From Adhaeretor mobilis (GTDB taxonomy: Bacteria; Planctomycetota; Planctomycetia; Pirellulales; Lacipirellulaceae), in contig NZ_CP036263.1 in NCBI RefSeq assembly GCF_007741515.1, forward strand, positions 1,054,001 through 1,118,000: a DNA stretch of 64,000 bases. Direction: 5' to 3'. The position numbers and the translations under genes were made by a program. Of the stretch, positions 51,796 through 60,699 are shown piece after piece. Position 1 is the first letter of the stretch. Every line of letters starts with the position of its first letter. The notes below the pieces were generated by a model. It was not told where the DNA came from. It ran no database searches and was given only the letters and a program-made list of their open reading frames with translations.

Positions 51796-52100
51796 TTCTC
51801 AAACCTCCGAATAGGAAAAGGGGGAGCGCTGCGATGGAAGCAGCGTTTGATCCACAAGTATTGGTTATGAAGGGGGTTTACGTCAAGCAGCGGTCGCAAA
51901 TCGGCTGACAACCTCGTTTCCTCGCCTGGAGCAATCTCGTTCCCACGCTCCCGCGTGGTAACGCAAGTGCTAGACGATCCCGCGTCTCAACTACCGGGTC
52001 GGTAGTCCACTACGCTTGCGGTTTCGCCGCAGGAGCGGCTCGATATCCCGTTCCCACGCAGGAGCGTGGGAACGAGGTGTGGGAACAAGGTTGAAATAAT
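51796..52100. other. thrS-infC spacer with palindromes
   Basis: 305 bases. At 52049-52074 a perfect 11-bp hairpin CGTTCCCACGC/GCGTGGGAACG over AGGA. A related imperfect form (CGTTCCCACGCTCCCGCGTG) begins near 51938. No gene. These may be insertions of dispersed repeats into a conserved operon rather than native regulation. Confidence 0.6.
51804..51808 (-). promoter_or_regulatory. Strong Shine-Dalgarno before the infC AUC start
   Basis: GGAGG on the minus strand with an 8-base spacer to ATC at 51795. The strength and ideal spacing select the rare start codon over the downstream TTG. Confidence 0.75.
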
Positions 52101-54152
52101 CTAGTACCCATCGCCCTGCTCCACCGGCGCCGCAGGAGCCGCTTCGGCCACCTGCCGAACCGTTTTGTCGGCCACTTCGGCTTGCAACTTAGCGATTGCC
52201 TCGGCCACGGGCATCGCGCCCAGGTCGCCCTCGATGCGATCTCGCACCGTCACGGTGCCGTTCTCTGCGTCTTTCTCACCGACGACAAGCATGTATGGGA
52301 TCAGGTCGATCTGTCCTTCGCGAATTTTCGCGCCCAGCTTCTGGCCGCGATAGTCGCCCGTCACGCGGAAGCCAGCTTCCTTCATTTGCTGCTGAACCTG
52401 CTTGCCGTACTCTTCGCTCTTTTCGCTAACGGTCAGTACGCGCAATTGCTCAGGCGCGAGCCACAACGGGAAGGCACCTGCGAAGTGTTCGATCAACACG
52501 CCAATGAAGCGTTCCATGGAACCGAGCGGTGCACGATGGATCATTACCGGCTGATGGGGTTGGTTATCCGCGCCAGTGTATTCCAGGCCGAAGCGTTCGG
52601 TGCTTGGTAGATTGTAATCGAGCTGGACGGTGCCAAGTTGCCATTCGCGACCGATGCAGTCGGTCACCACGAAGTCTGCCTTCGGTCCGTAGAAGGCTGC
52701 TTCGCCCGGCTCGATTGCCATGTCTGGCAAGTCCATCGACTCGCACACTTCTTTGAGGGCCGCTTCGGCCCGATCCCAAACTTCTTCGCTGCCCACGTAC
52801 TTCTTGCTGTCTGGATCGCGGAAGCCTAGTCGTACGCGATAGTTGGTCATGCCCAGCGAGTTCAAGACTTTCTGAGTCATTTCCAGGCAGCCGCGGAACT
52901 CTTCAGCCACTTGCTCGTCTGTGCAGAAGATGTGCGCATCGTCCTGCGTGAAACCGCGCACGCGTGTCATGCCGCTCAGCTCGCCGGACTGCTCGTAGCG
53001 ATACACAGTACCGAACTCCGCGAGCCTCACCGGTAGGTCGCGATAGCTGCGTGGTTTTGACTTATAGATCATGATGTGATGCGGGCAATTCATGGGTTTC
53101 AGGAGGTACTTGTCGCCCTCTTCACCCTGCTGGTGCATCTCGATCGGCGCGAACTGCGACTCCTTGTAATAAGGGTAATGCCCGGAAATTTGGTACAGCT
53201 CTACCTTGCCAATATTCGGCGTGTAGACGGCATCGTAATCGCGTTGGCGGAGCTCGTCCTTGAGGTAGTCCTCAAGCGTCTGCCGAATGGCCGCGCCCTT
53301 GGGCAACCACAAGATCAAGCCAGATCCGACCGTCTGGCTAATGGTGAATAGCTCCAGCTGTTTACCCAGCACGCGGTGGTCGCGTTTCTTCGCTTCCTCC
53401 AATTGTGTGAGGTGTGCCTTGAGTTCTTTCTTGTCGAAGAATGCGGTCGCGTACACACGCTGCAGTTGCTCACGCGAGTTGTCGCCCTTCCAGTAAGCAC
53501 CTGCCACGCTGAGTAGCTTGAAAGCTTTGCCGATATGCCCTGTGCTGGGGATATGCTTGCCGCGGCACAGGTCGAGAAACTCCCCCTGGCGATAGAAAGA
53601 AAGCGTCTGCTCTTCGGCCAAGCCTGTTTCAATGTGTTCGACCTTGAATCCTTGGTTCATCTCTTTGCAGGTAGCGATTGCCTCGTCGCGCGAGAGCGAT
53701 AGGCGTTCAAACGGTTCGTCCGCCTTCACGATCTTTTTCATCTCTGCTTCGATGGCTGCGAAGTCCTCTTCGCTGAGTGCGTGGTCGAGATTGAAGTCGT
53801 AGTAAAAGCCGTTGCCAGTCACTGGGCCGAAGGCGAGACTCACGCCATCGAACAATCGCATGACGGCTTGTGCCATCACATGCGCGCAGCTGTGCCGCAT
53901 GATCGCGAGAGCCTCGGGGTCGCGTTTGGTGAGCAGCCGGAGCTCGACGCTTGCCTCATCGCTCGCTGCTTCGCCAGCGCAGTTCGCCGCTATGCCGCCA
54001 AGCGGGGCTTTTAGGTCTTGTTGCTCGCCATCCACCACAGCCGCTACGGCGCTCTTTGCGAGCCCAGGCCCAATGTCGGCGGCCACATCGTAGGCTGTGG
54101 CTGTAGGTTCAAACTGTTTCTCAGTGCCGTCGGGCAGCTTCACAGTGAGCAT
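52101..54152 (-). CDS. thrS: Threonyl-tRNA synthetase
   Basis: 683 residues, first gene of the translation cluster. TGS domain at the N-terminus ([20 protein letters not shown]); editing domain with [19 protein letters not shown] (HxxxH) and [12 protein letters not shown]; class II core [20 protein letters not shown] with Cys/His zinc ligands, [20 protein letters not shown] (motif 2), [20 protein letters not shown] (motif 3) and a C-terminal anticodon domain. Attaches Thr to tRNA-Thr and hydrolyses misacylated Ser-tRNA-Thr. Complete, with an Ala/Pro-rich extra tail. Confidence 0.98.
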   Translation of the reverse strand: MLTVKLPDGTEKQFEPTATAYDVAADIGPGLAKSAVAAVVDGEQQDLKAPLGGIAANCAGEAASDEASVELRLLTKRDPEALAIMRHSCAHVMAQAVMRLFDGVSLAFGPVTGNGFYYDFNLDHALSEEDFAAIEAEMKKIVKADEPFERLSLSRDEAIATCKEMNQGFKVEHIETGLAEEQTLSFYRQGEFLDLCRGKHIPSTGHIGKAFKLLSVAGAYWKGDNSREQLQRVYATAFFDKKELKAHLTQLEEAKKRDHRVLGKQLELFTISQTVGSGLILWLPKGAAIRQTLEDYLKDELRQRDYDAVYTPNIGKVELYQISGHYPYYKESQFAPIEMHQQGEEGDKYLLKPMNCPHHIMIYKSKPRSYRDLPVRLAEFGTVYRYEQSGELSGMTRVRGFTQDDAHIFCTDEQVAEEFRGCLEMTQKVLNSLGMTNYRVRLGFRDPDSKKYVGSEEVWDRAEAALKEVCESMDLPDMAIEPGEAAFYGPKADFVVTDCIGREWQLGTVQLDYNLPSTERFGLEYTGADNQPHQPVMIHRAPLGSMERFIGVLIEHFAGAFPLWLAPEQLRVLTVSEKSEEYGKQVQQQMKEAGFRVTGDYRGQKLGAKIREGQIDLIPYMLVVGEKDAENGTVTVRDRIEGDLGAMPVAEAIAKLQAEVADKTVRQVAEAAPAAPVEQGDGY

Positions 54153-55013
54153 TTTCGATTCCGTTCCCGCTGGATTGGTCTGTTTGTTGGGTCCCAGCGA
54201 GTGCTGGTCGCTTGGCTCATCTATTTTTAAGGCCTTAAAGCAGGCTGTTATAGGCCTATTGAGTCGAAACTACCCGGCAAGGTTCATTTCCGCCCTGAGC
54301 TGGGCGCGGCCGCACGGGGCAGGCAATTTCCGATCTTTTTGCCGGCTGTGCGCTTGGGGCGAGACAGATTGCTGTATTTCCTGCCTGTTTCCGGCAAGGG
54401 CTAGCTCGCGAACCAACCCTTGTCCCTGGTCACACCGCACCTTCTGGATCATTCAGGGGCGATCGAGGCAAGGTCAATCAGGAAGATATTTTCCCGGTCC
54501 CCTGCGACTATCGGTTCGTCGTAAGTGCAATCACCCTAAGCGGTAAACACGCTTTGCGGACAGCCCCCGCAGGCCTTTCCCGAAAAAAAATACTCCCCGA
54601 GAGCGCAAAACTGTTGCAAGCCGACAATTGCTTGTTAAAGTAAGAGGAGCTGCTGCGAAAAGTTCGCAGCGGCTGTGATTAGCGTAATTAGCTATTAACC
54701 TCCTCTTTAACGGAAACCTTGGAGCAGCCAGAGAACTAAGTCTCGCAACTCGGGTCCGGCAAAAAAACAGGACGGAGTGCAAGACTGTGGGCAGCAAGCT
54801 TCCTCGCTTAACCGAGGTTAGCCAAATCGCAGATTCCGCTGTGAATCTCGATTTGCCTCTCAAGCCGCTTTAGAATGGTGAACTAGCTAAACGCAACTTT
54901 TAAGAGAACGTAATTAAAAACGACCACTCAACCTTAATTGCCCCCCTATCAAGCGCAGACTTTTTCACTTGGTTTTATTCAACCTTATGAGACGGGGAAT
55001 CGGAGAAATGATC
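54153..55013. other. Long spacer/leader before PEP-CTERM gene
   Basis: About 860 bases without a convincing gene. Possible structure: GCTGCGAA/TTCGCAGC hairpin near 54652-54670 and CCTCG/CGAGG near 54801-54817. A run of seven A residues lies near 54760. A possible promoter, TTGCAA with AT-rich DNA behind, is near 54613. I compared it mentally with c-di-GMP and cobalamin riboswitches and saw no match. It could be a long 5' untranslated leader. Confidence 0.4.
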
Positions 55014-55889
55014 ATGAAACGTGGACTAGTATTGTCACTTTGTGCAGCTGCGGTAGTTGCAATGTCAGCACCAGCAATGGCAGCTGTAGATGCCTCTCTT
55101 AACCTGAGGTACAGCGATCCAGCCAATCCGGCTGATGGTGGCGAATGGCAGCTTGTAGTTCAGTCTGATTCGGGTGCATCCAATGGTGTCTCGGGTATTC
55201 AGGCTCTTATCACTGGTGCTTCGGGCGTTACTGGTATTGACACCGGTAGTGTCACTGGCAACGCCGCAGTTTGGGATAACACGGGCGATACCGTATTTCG
55301 CTTCCAGCCTATCACCGGTGGTGCTGAAGTAGCAGCAGGCGACGCACTTTCTGGCACGCTTCTTACTGGTGTGGGTACTGGCGGTGCTTCGGCTGGTAAT
55401 ATCGCCAATGACGTGTTGCTCAATCCTACCTGGGATAACTCAGCGCTAATCGCTTCTGGAACCTTTGGTGCAACCCGTCCGACCTTTACACTTGCTGCCA
55501 ATGAGTTTGACAGTGGTGCAGCCGTCGCGGCAACTGTTAACCCAGTAGTTGTTCGTGGTGATTCCCTGAATACTCTTGATCTTGAAGATGGATCAGTTAG
55601 TGGTAGCAAGGGTCTTTTGCTTGGTGATTCGAACCGCAATGGCACGATCGACGCCCCTGACTTCAGTGCTGTTATCGGTAACTTCGGTGGTGTTTTCGGC
55701 TGGGATGGTGGAAACTTCAGTGGAGCTGCAAATGGTACCGTTGGAGCTGAAGACTTCAGTGCAGTAATTGGTGGATTCGGAAATAGTCAAACTCCCGTCT
55801 CCGTCGCTGCTGTTCCAGAGCCTTCTACTATCGTGCTCTGCCTAATGAGCTCAGTTGCTGCTTGCGGTGTTCGCCGCAAGCGTGGCTGA
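55014..55889 (+). CDS. PEP-CTERM protein with dockerin-like repeats
   Basis: 291 residues. Of two near starts, ATG 55014 has GGAG 8 bases upstream, while ATG 55008 is only 2-3 bases from it, so 55014 is preferred. Signal peptide (residues 1-23, AMA/A cleavage). A Gly/Ala/Thr-rich beta domain (about 25-190) follows. Then come two dockerin-like loops, LLGDSNRNGTIDAPDFSAVI and GTVGAEDFSAVIGGF, and the tail AVPEPSTIVLCLMSSVAACG with RRKRG, a typical PEP-CTERM signal. Likely exported with exopolysaccharide and processed by an exosortase/archaeosortase-type enzyme located elsewhere. Confidence 0.85.
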   Translation: MKRGLVLSLCAAAVVAMSAPAMAAVDASLNLRYSDPANPADGGEWQLVVQSDSGASNGVSGIQALITGASGVTGIDTGSVTGNAAVWDNTGDTVFRFQPITGGAEVAAGDALSGTLLTGVGTGGASAGNIANDVLLNPTWDNSALIASGTFGATRPTFTLAANEFDSGAAVAATVNPVVVRGDSLNTLDLEDGSVSGSKGLLLGDSNRNGTIDAPDFSAVIGNFGGVFGWDGGNFSGAANGTVGAEDFSAVIGGFGNSQTPVSVAAVPEPSTIVLCLMSSVAACGVRRKRG

Positions 55890-55954
55890 GTCGCGATTAC
55901 TTGTAGAAGCAGCCAAAGTTTTCAACTAAAGTTTACTGTAAGGATAAAAGACTA

Positions 55955-56512
55955 ATGAAGAAATTAACATCCGTATCGGCAATGGCAGTCGCATTCTGCT
56001 TTGCCCTAAGCTCTAGCTTGTCAGCCGCTCCTATCGTCGGGGTTGCTCAAGACGTTTCGGAAGGTGGTAACGACCGCTTCACGTTCTCTATTGACGCCAA
56101 TGGCGAGCAATACGATACGATCGAAGTTAATGTGGCTGGCGAAGTAAATCAGGCTGGCGGAACCACGGCTTTTGCACTGCCTAGTGAAGACACTGCCTTC
56201 CTTGGCCCCGGAGTGGTTTTTATAGGTGCTAGTGCTGTCTCTGCCCAAGACGATAACGCAGGCTTCTCAGGAGTTGTTGGATTTCAAGCTCCACAGCTCA
56301 TTTCGGAAGCCTTGGCGCCAGGAACTCCCTTCTTCCAAGCTGTACTGCCAACTGGCGGATCAGCAGACTTTGAAGTCAATTTCCTTCGAAGTGGTTCCTT
56401 TATCCCTGACTTTTCGCAACGTGGCGTATTGGGCATTCCTGAGCCAACCAGCCTCGTGCTGTTCGGTCTTGGCCTAGTTGGCTTCTGCGGCTCGCGTCGT
56501 CGCAATGGCTAA
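55955..56512 (+). CDS. Small PEP-CTERM protein, paralogue A
   Basis: 185 residues. Signal peptide (about 1-24), a beta-rich domain, then GIPEPTSLVLFGLGLVGFCG with SRRRNG. Strongly similar to the protein at 57680: shared EQYDTIEV-type, GFQAPQLIS, FFQAVL and EVNFLRSG segments and an identical tail. It lies 65 bases after another PEP-CTERM gene and ends at a strong terminator. Unknown function; probably a secreted structural or surface protein. Confidence 0.85.
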   Translation: MKKLTSVSAMAVAFCFALSSSLSAAPIVGVAQDVSEGGNDRFTFSIDANGEQYDTIEVNVAGEVNQAGGTTAFALPSEDTAFLGPGVVFIGASAVSAQDDNAGFSGVVGFQAPQLISEALAPGTPFFQAVLPTGGSADFEVNFLRSGSFIPDFSQRGVLGIPEPTSLVLFGLGLVGFCGSRRRNG

Positions 56513-56552
56513 AGGTTGAAGCTCACCACGGTGAGTAACGTATAACAATCGA

Positions 56553-56587
56553 AGCCCCTCAGTTGGTAACAACTGAGGGGCTTTTTT
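56553..56587 (+). terminator. Rho-independent terminator after paralogue A
   Basis: AGCCCCTCAGTTG pairs with CAACTGAGGGGCT over GTAA and runs into TTTTTT. Nearly the same hairpin follows paralogue B at 58281. Confidence 0.9.
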
Positions 56588-56590
56588 GGT

Positions 56591-57085
56591 TTAACAAGCT
56601 TGTTTGCCAACTTGAGGGATATCCAACTTGATGGAAGTGAAGGGGCAGTGCTGAACGTGGTGGCCTCGAACAGTGAAAGCTCGGCAAAGTTGACAGGTCC
56701 AAGGAGTCGATCTGCGACCACACAAACTTCGAAGCAGCAATAACACGAGTTGTCGCCAATGGCAGAGCGACTGCTTTAGACGGTATGCGCGAGAAGGAGT
56801 TTCGAGCATCACCACGACCGGCTCATCGACGAGCTTCTTAGGGTAGCGTATCGACCCCAGTCGGTACATCGCGTGGAGATTCACAAACGTGATGGTGGGG
56901 TACGCAAGCTTGGCATCCCAACCGCGGTAGATCGCGTAATCCAGTAGGCGATACTCTTGGTGCTCTTGCCTCAGCGGTACGCAACGCTCCCTAGAACAGT
57001 TATGGCTTTCGACCCTTTCGCTCGTATCACGATGCAGTTGCTCAATTCCAACAATTTCTGGTGGATGGCTGAACATGTCGCTCAT
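56591..57085 (-). CDS. Doubtful hypothetical open frame
   Basis: 164 codons, or 161 from a second Met. The protein is basic, rich in Arg, Leu, Cys and His, and shows no known motif. No clear Shine-Dalgarno sequence, and the frame ends against the terminator of the convergent gene. It fills half the spacer between the two PEP-CTERM paralogues. It may be a decayed gene or chance frame. Confidence 0.25.
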   Translation of the reverse strand: MSDMFSHPPEIVGIEQLHRDTSERVESHNCSRERCVPLRQEHQEYRLLDYAIYRGWDAKLAYPTITFVNLHAMYRLGSIRYPKKLVDEPVVVMLETPSRAYRLKQSLCHWRQLVLLLLRSLCGRRSTPWTCQLCRAFTVRGHHVQHCPFTSIKLDIPQVGKQAC

Positions 57086-57679
57086 CCGAGTGTACTTGCT
57101 AGAGTTGGGATTACCCCGTGCTTAAGGAACCCGAATCTAGGGTTGCTTTATCAAATCCTAGGGCTCCCCTTATCAGTCAGTTCGCCGTTTTCCCCTATAA
57201 ATAGTTCCTCCGGCAGAGTTTTCGGTTTTTTAGAAAATAAAGCTTGCAAGGTCGAGAAGCCTGCCTATAATAAAACTTGTCAGGCCAACAATTGGCTGCT
57301 GATACTCACAACTGCAACTCTTAGGTTTATTGTCCTAATGCAAATGTACAACTTGGTGGTCTCAAATATTACCACCGGGTTAGTCTCTATTAATTAACGT
57401 TCACAACGGTTTACGTTGTTCTACGTTTTCGTGGTGGCCAACAGTTTTTGTGCCTCCTACTCTTTATTCGTTTTGCTGGCCTGATCGCTAGGTCTCAAGC
57501 AAATAATGCTTTTCTGTATCTAGAGGTACTTTTAGCTAATGATCAACGATATGGGTTAACGGAAACACTAACCCAAGAGCACACTTATCAACGGAATGAA
57601 TTTACTCAACGGTCGAAAGACCAACAGCAACAACGTTTTTGAAACCTATCTAATTAATTACCAAAAAGAGGAATCTATT
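57086..57679. other. AT-rich region upstream of paralogue B
   Basis: Markedly AT-rich compared with the flanks, with many TTAATTAA-type stretches. It is probably the promoter and 5' leader of the gene at 57680. I see no RNA gene, and no single promoter can be picked with confidence. Confidence 0.45.
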
Positions 57680-58240
57680 ATGAAACTCAACACACTATTT
57701 ACTTTCGCAGCTGCTATCGCCCTTACTGCCACAGTTGCACAAGCTGGCCCCATCGTTAGCGTCGTAGAAGACGTAGCACCCGGCGATCTTGCTCGTTTCA
57801 ATATCTCTGTGGATGCCGATGGAGAGGAATACGACACCATCGAAGTTATTGTTAACGGCCAACTTAACCAAAATGGTGGCACGACAATCTTCACCCCGAA
57901 TAGTGACGACACGGGCTTCCTTGGTGCTGCAACAGTTGTAAAAGGTGGCTCAAATGTCGCCGCCTCGGATACCGATATCCTGTTCTCGGGAGTTACCGGT
58001 TTCCAGGCCCCTCAGCTGATCTCCAGCGTACTTTCTCCAGGCGAAGTATTTTTCCAAGCGGTCCTCGCTCAAGGTGGTGCTGGAACTTACGAAGTCAACT
58101 TCCTGAGAAGCGGTGCCTTTATTCCTGCGTTTGCAGCAAGTGGTGCATTGGGCGGAACCGACGTCCCTGAGCCAGCCAGCCTCGTGCTGTTCGGTCTTGG
58201 CTTGGTCGGCTTCTGCGGCTCGCGTCGCCGGAATGGCTAG
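57680..58240 (+). CDS. Small PEP-CTERM protein, paralogue B
   Basis: 186 residues from the ATG at 57680, with AAGAGGAATC upstream; a longer frame from 57596 is rejected. Signal peptide (about 1-22, AQA/G), beta-rich domain (about 25-150), then VPEPASLVLFGLGLVGFCGS with RRRNG. Its closest relative in the window is the protein at 55955. They keep EEYDTIEV, GFQAPQLIS, FFQAVL and EVNFLRSG, while the N-terminal halves have diverged more. Terminator at 58281. Confidence 0.87.
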   Translation: MKLNTLFTFAAAIALTATVAQAGPIVSVVEDVAPGDLARFNISVDADGEEYDTIEVIVNGQLNQNGGTTIFTPNSDDTGFLGAATVVKGGSNVAASDTDILFSGVTGFQAPQLISSVLSPGEVFFQAVLAQGGAGTYEVNFLRSGAFIPAFAASGALGGTDVPEPASLVLFGLGLVGFCGSRRRNG

Positions 58241-58280
58241 AGTTTGATGCTCACCACGGTGAGTAAAGATTAACGATCAA

Positions 58281-58314
58281 AGCCCCTCAGTTGGTGACAA
58301 CTGAGGGGCTTTTT
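58281..58314 (+). terminator. Rho-independent terminator after paralogue B
   Basis: AGCCCCTCAGTTG/CAACTGAGGGGCT with loop GTGA, then TTTTA. The preceding 30 bases (GCTCACCACGGTGAGTAA) also match those after paralogue A. Confidence 0.9.
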
Positions 58315-58500
58315 ATGCGCTTCCTCCTCAGGGGGGCGCTTGTCGGGAGTTGGGACCCATTCAGGGGTCAATCGGGGAATCAGAATTTGACGTTAGGAAG
58401 CGAGTGGGCAGTAGGCAGTGAGCAGTGGTTGGGGGGAGTGCTTTCTATTAAGCTACGGATTCTCCTACTTGACCCTCGCCTTTAACCACTCGACTACCCC

Positions 58501-59439
58501 ATGCAACGACGTGAACTCCTCAAAAACACTGGCCTAGCTGCTGCCTCTCTTGGTGTGGCAGGCCTTGTGAAGGCTCAAGACTCGAAAGTTGAGACGGCCG
58601 GCAAGCCCCGCACGTTTAAGCTCAAATACGCTCCCCATTTCGGGCAGTTCGTCAATTCCGCCGGCAAAGCCAATACTTCAGAAGACCTGATCGATCAGCT
58701 CAAGTTCGCGGCCGACCAGGGATTTACCGCTTGGGAAGACAACGGCATGAAGGGCCGGCCCGTAGAACTGCAAGAAAGAATCGCCAAGACGATGGAGCAG
58801 CTTGGCATGACGATGGGCGTGTTCGTGGCGCATGCGGACTTTAGCGTGGTCAGCTTCGCAGGCACAGACAAAGCGCAGCGTGATCGCGTGTTGCAGGATG
58901 TGAAGGACAGCGTCGAAGTCGCCAAGCGTGTCAACGCCAAGTGGATGACTGTTGTGCCGGACAAGGTAAACGACCGTCTGGAGCCAGGCTATCAAGCAGC
59001 TCATTGCATTGATCTACTGCGCCAGTGCTGCGAGATCCTCGAGCCGCACGGGCTGGTCATGGTGCTAGAGCCTTTGAACTGGTGGGCAAACCACCCAGGG
59101 TTATTCCTCAACAAGATCCCGCAGGCGTTCGAGATTTGCCGGGCGGTGGATAGCCCTAGCTGCAAGATCCTGTTCGATATCTATCATCAGCAGATTCAGG
59201 AGGGAAATCTCATTCCGAATATCGACCTGGCTTGGAGCGAAATCGCTTACTTCCAATGCGGCGATAACCCGGGCCGCAAGGAGCCTGGCACCGGCGAGAT
59301 CAACTACCGCAACGTCTTCAAGCACATCCACAGCAAAGGTTTTGCGGGTGTGATGGGTATGGAACACGGGCTTTCAAAATCGGGCGTTGCGGGCGAACAG
59401 GCTCTGATTGATGCTTATGTCGGGGCGGATGATTTCTAG
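58501..59439 (+). CDS. Hydroxypyruvate-isomerase/xylose-isomerase-like TIM barrel protein, exported
   Basis: 312 residues. The N-terminus MQRRELLKNTGLAAASLGVA looks like a Tat signal (twin Arg, then hydrophobic stretch). The body follows the AP-endonuclease-2/hydroxypyruvate isomerase pattern: LKYAPHFGQFVNS, LKFAADQGFTAWEDNGMKGR, MVLEPLNWWANHPGLFLN (Glu), CKILFDIYHQQIQEGNLIPN (Asp/His) and GVMGMEHGLSKSG (Glu/His). The Glu, His, Asp and Glu metal ligands of the family are visible. It probably isomerises or handles small sugar/keto acids; the true substrate is unknown. Signal suggests a periplasmic form, common in planctomycetes. Confidence 0.85.
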   Translation: MQRRELLKNTGLAAASLGVAGLVKAQDSKVETAGKPRTFKLKYAPHFGQFVNSAGKANTSEDLIDQLKFAADQGFTAWEDNGMKGRPVELQERIAKTMEQLGMTMGVFVAHADFSVVSFAGTDKAQRDRVLQDVKDSVEVAKRVNAKWMTVVPDKVNDRLEPGYQAAHCIDLLRQCCEILEPHGLVMVLEPLNWWANHPGLFLNKIPQAFEICRAVDSPSCKILFDIYHQQIQEGNLIPNIDLAWSEIAYFQCGDNPGRKEPGTGEINYRNVFKHIHSKGFAGVMGMEHGLSKSGVAGEQALIDAYVGADDF

Positions 59440-59468
59440 GTTATTGGCTTGTTTGGCGCTTCCATTTG

Positions 59469-59684
59469 AACCACAGAGGACACGGAGAAACTATAGAACG
59501 CGGATAAACGCAGATTCAGCGGATGCAATACGATTGATTTTTCTTAGTTCAGTTCGATCACAGGAGATGCTTGGTCCCTGGCTCGACTAACTTCGAGAAG
59601 AAATCGAATCTGCGTTCTTCCGCTCAATCTGCGTTTATCAGCGTCCCATTCTTACCTCCGTGTCCTCCGTGCCCTCTGTGGTTT
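59469..59684. repeat. MITE-like inverted repeat of the AACCACAGAGG family
   Basis: The left end AACCACAGAGGACACGGAG is mirrored at the right end by CTCTGTGGTTT and CTCCGTGTCCTCCGTG. Inner arms share GATAAACGCAGATT with AGCGGA next to it. About 216 bp in total, with no coding capacity. Single or partial copies of its ends occur at 8.6, 24.0 and 48.9 kb. Confidence 0.65.
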
Positions 59685-59710
59685 AAAACTAAGTGTGTTC
59701 AATCCTCAGT

Positions 59711-59796
59711 AGTCGTAGGGTATCGCAGAGTGGAGCGAGGCGTACCGTGAACTGGTGCTTGGTATGCCTCGCTCCACTCGGCAGTACCCTACGACT
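59711..59796. repeat. Near-perfect 86-bp palindrome
   Basis: AGTCGTAGGGTA and GTGGAGCGAGGCGTACC on the left pair with GGTATGCCTCGCTCCAC and TACCCTACGACT on the right around a loop of about 14 bases. Only a few mismatches. Probably a dispersed non-coding element rather than a terminator, given its length and lack of a T tract. Confidence 0.75.
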
Positions 59797-59893
59797 GAAC
59801 GGGTAGAACGTGCGTGAATCGTCAAACCGATTTAGCTAGCGGACCGGCTTACTCGGTCGGTGAGTCTCTCGTCGGAATGACAATCTTGTGCGA

Positions 59894-60598
59894 TCACTCC
59901 TCAGTCTTCAGCGATTCAATGGCCTTCATCACTAGCCCGGCGTCTTTGCGTGGATCGACTTTGTCGTTCTTGTAGACGATCTTCCCGTTCGGCCCAATGA
60001 CAAAGGTCCAGCGGCTGGTGGTTACGCCACGTACGAGCTCGATGGGATGCCCGTCGAGTTGCCAATTGACTTTGCCACCTTTGCCGGTCTTCACGCCAAA
60101 GACCTTGGCGATTTCCCCTTTGGGATCGGCCAGCAGGGTAAAGTTCAGCTTGTGTTCTTGGCGGAAGTGCTTGTGGTTTTCGACCGAGTCGCCGCTGACG
60201 CCGATGACTTCGATCGGAAGAGCTCTCCTCGGTAGGGCAGATTCGTCTTCGCCCAGCGCCTTGACTGCATCGCGGTAGCTGCACGCCTGCTTGGTGCAGC
60301 CGCTGGTCATATCGGCGGGATAGAAGTACACGACGAGAATCTTCTTGCCGATGTGCTCCTCGCTTTTCCAGTTCTTCCCCCGATCGGTCTGGCCGGAGAA
60401 TTTGGGTGCTTTGTCGCCGACTTTGAGATCGACCGGTTTCTTCTTTTCCTTCTCTTCGCTAACCGATGCAGTTTTCTCAGCCGTGGGTCTCGCAGCAGGT
60501 CGCTCAGCGGTCGCTTCAGCAGCAGCTAGTAATGATTGAGAAAGCGGGAAAAGCGAGCAGGCTACGAGAGCGGCAAGTACGGTTTGAGTGGCTTTCAT
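59894..60598 (-). CDS. Periplasmic Bcp-type peroxiredoxin
   Basis: 234 residues from the ATG at 60598; the longer frame adds nothing signal-like. Signal peptide (about 1-28), a Lys/Glu/Ala-rich linker, then the peroxiredoxin fold: LKVGDKAPKFSG, VVYFYPADMTSGCTKQACSY with peroxidatic and resolving Cys five apart (Bcp/PrxQ type), EVIGVSGDSVENHKHFRQEH and WTFVIGPNGKIVYKND. It reduces hydroperoxides using thiol donors. The signal indicates action outside the cytoplasm. Confidence 0.92.
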   Translation of the reverse strand: MKATQTVLAALVACSLFPLSQSLLAAAEATAERPAARPTAEKTASVSEEKEKKKPVDLKVGDKAPKFSGQTDRGKNWKSEEHIGKKILVVYFYPADMTSGCTKQACSYRDAVKALGEDESALPRRALPIEVIGVSGDSVENHKHFRQEHKLNFTLLADPKGEIAKVFGVKTGKGGKVNWQLDGHPIELVRGVTTSRWTFVIGPNGKIVYKNDKVDPRKDAGLVMKAIESLKTEE

Positions 60599-60699
60599 GG
60601 TCGAGTTCTCACGAGGGTGGCACGGAGGCGTGGCAAGAATATCCGCAGCGATGTGCACTGCCGGACGTCACATCGCCCTATCCAGACTAGTCCGGTATT

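Larger units (their letters stand above)
59440..59893. other. Gene-free spacer with two palindromic elements
   Basis: 454 bases between two convergent genes with no protein gene. It contains the inverted repeats at 59469-59684 and 59711-59796 (listed separately). Nothing else is seen. Confidence 0.6.

Noticed and set aside
54720..54830. Possible riboswitch (c-di-GMP or cobalamin type)
   Set aside because: The string CAGGACGGAGTGCAAGAC suggested a switch at first, but the conserved helices and loops of those classes are not present.
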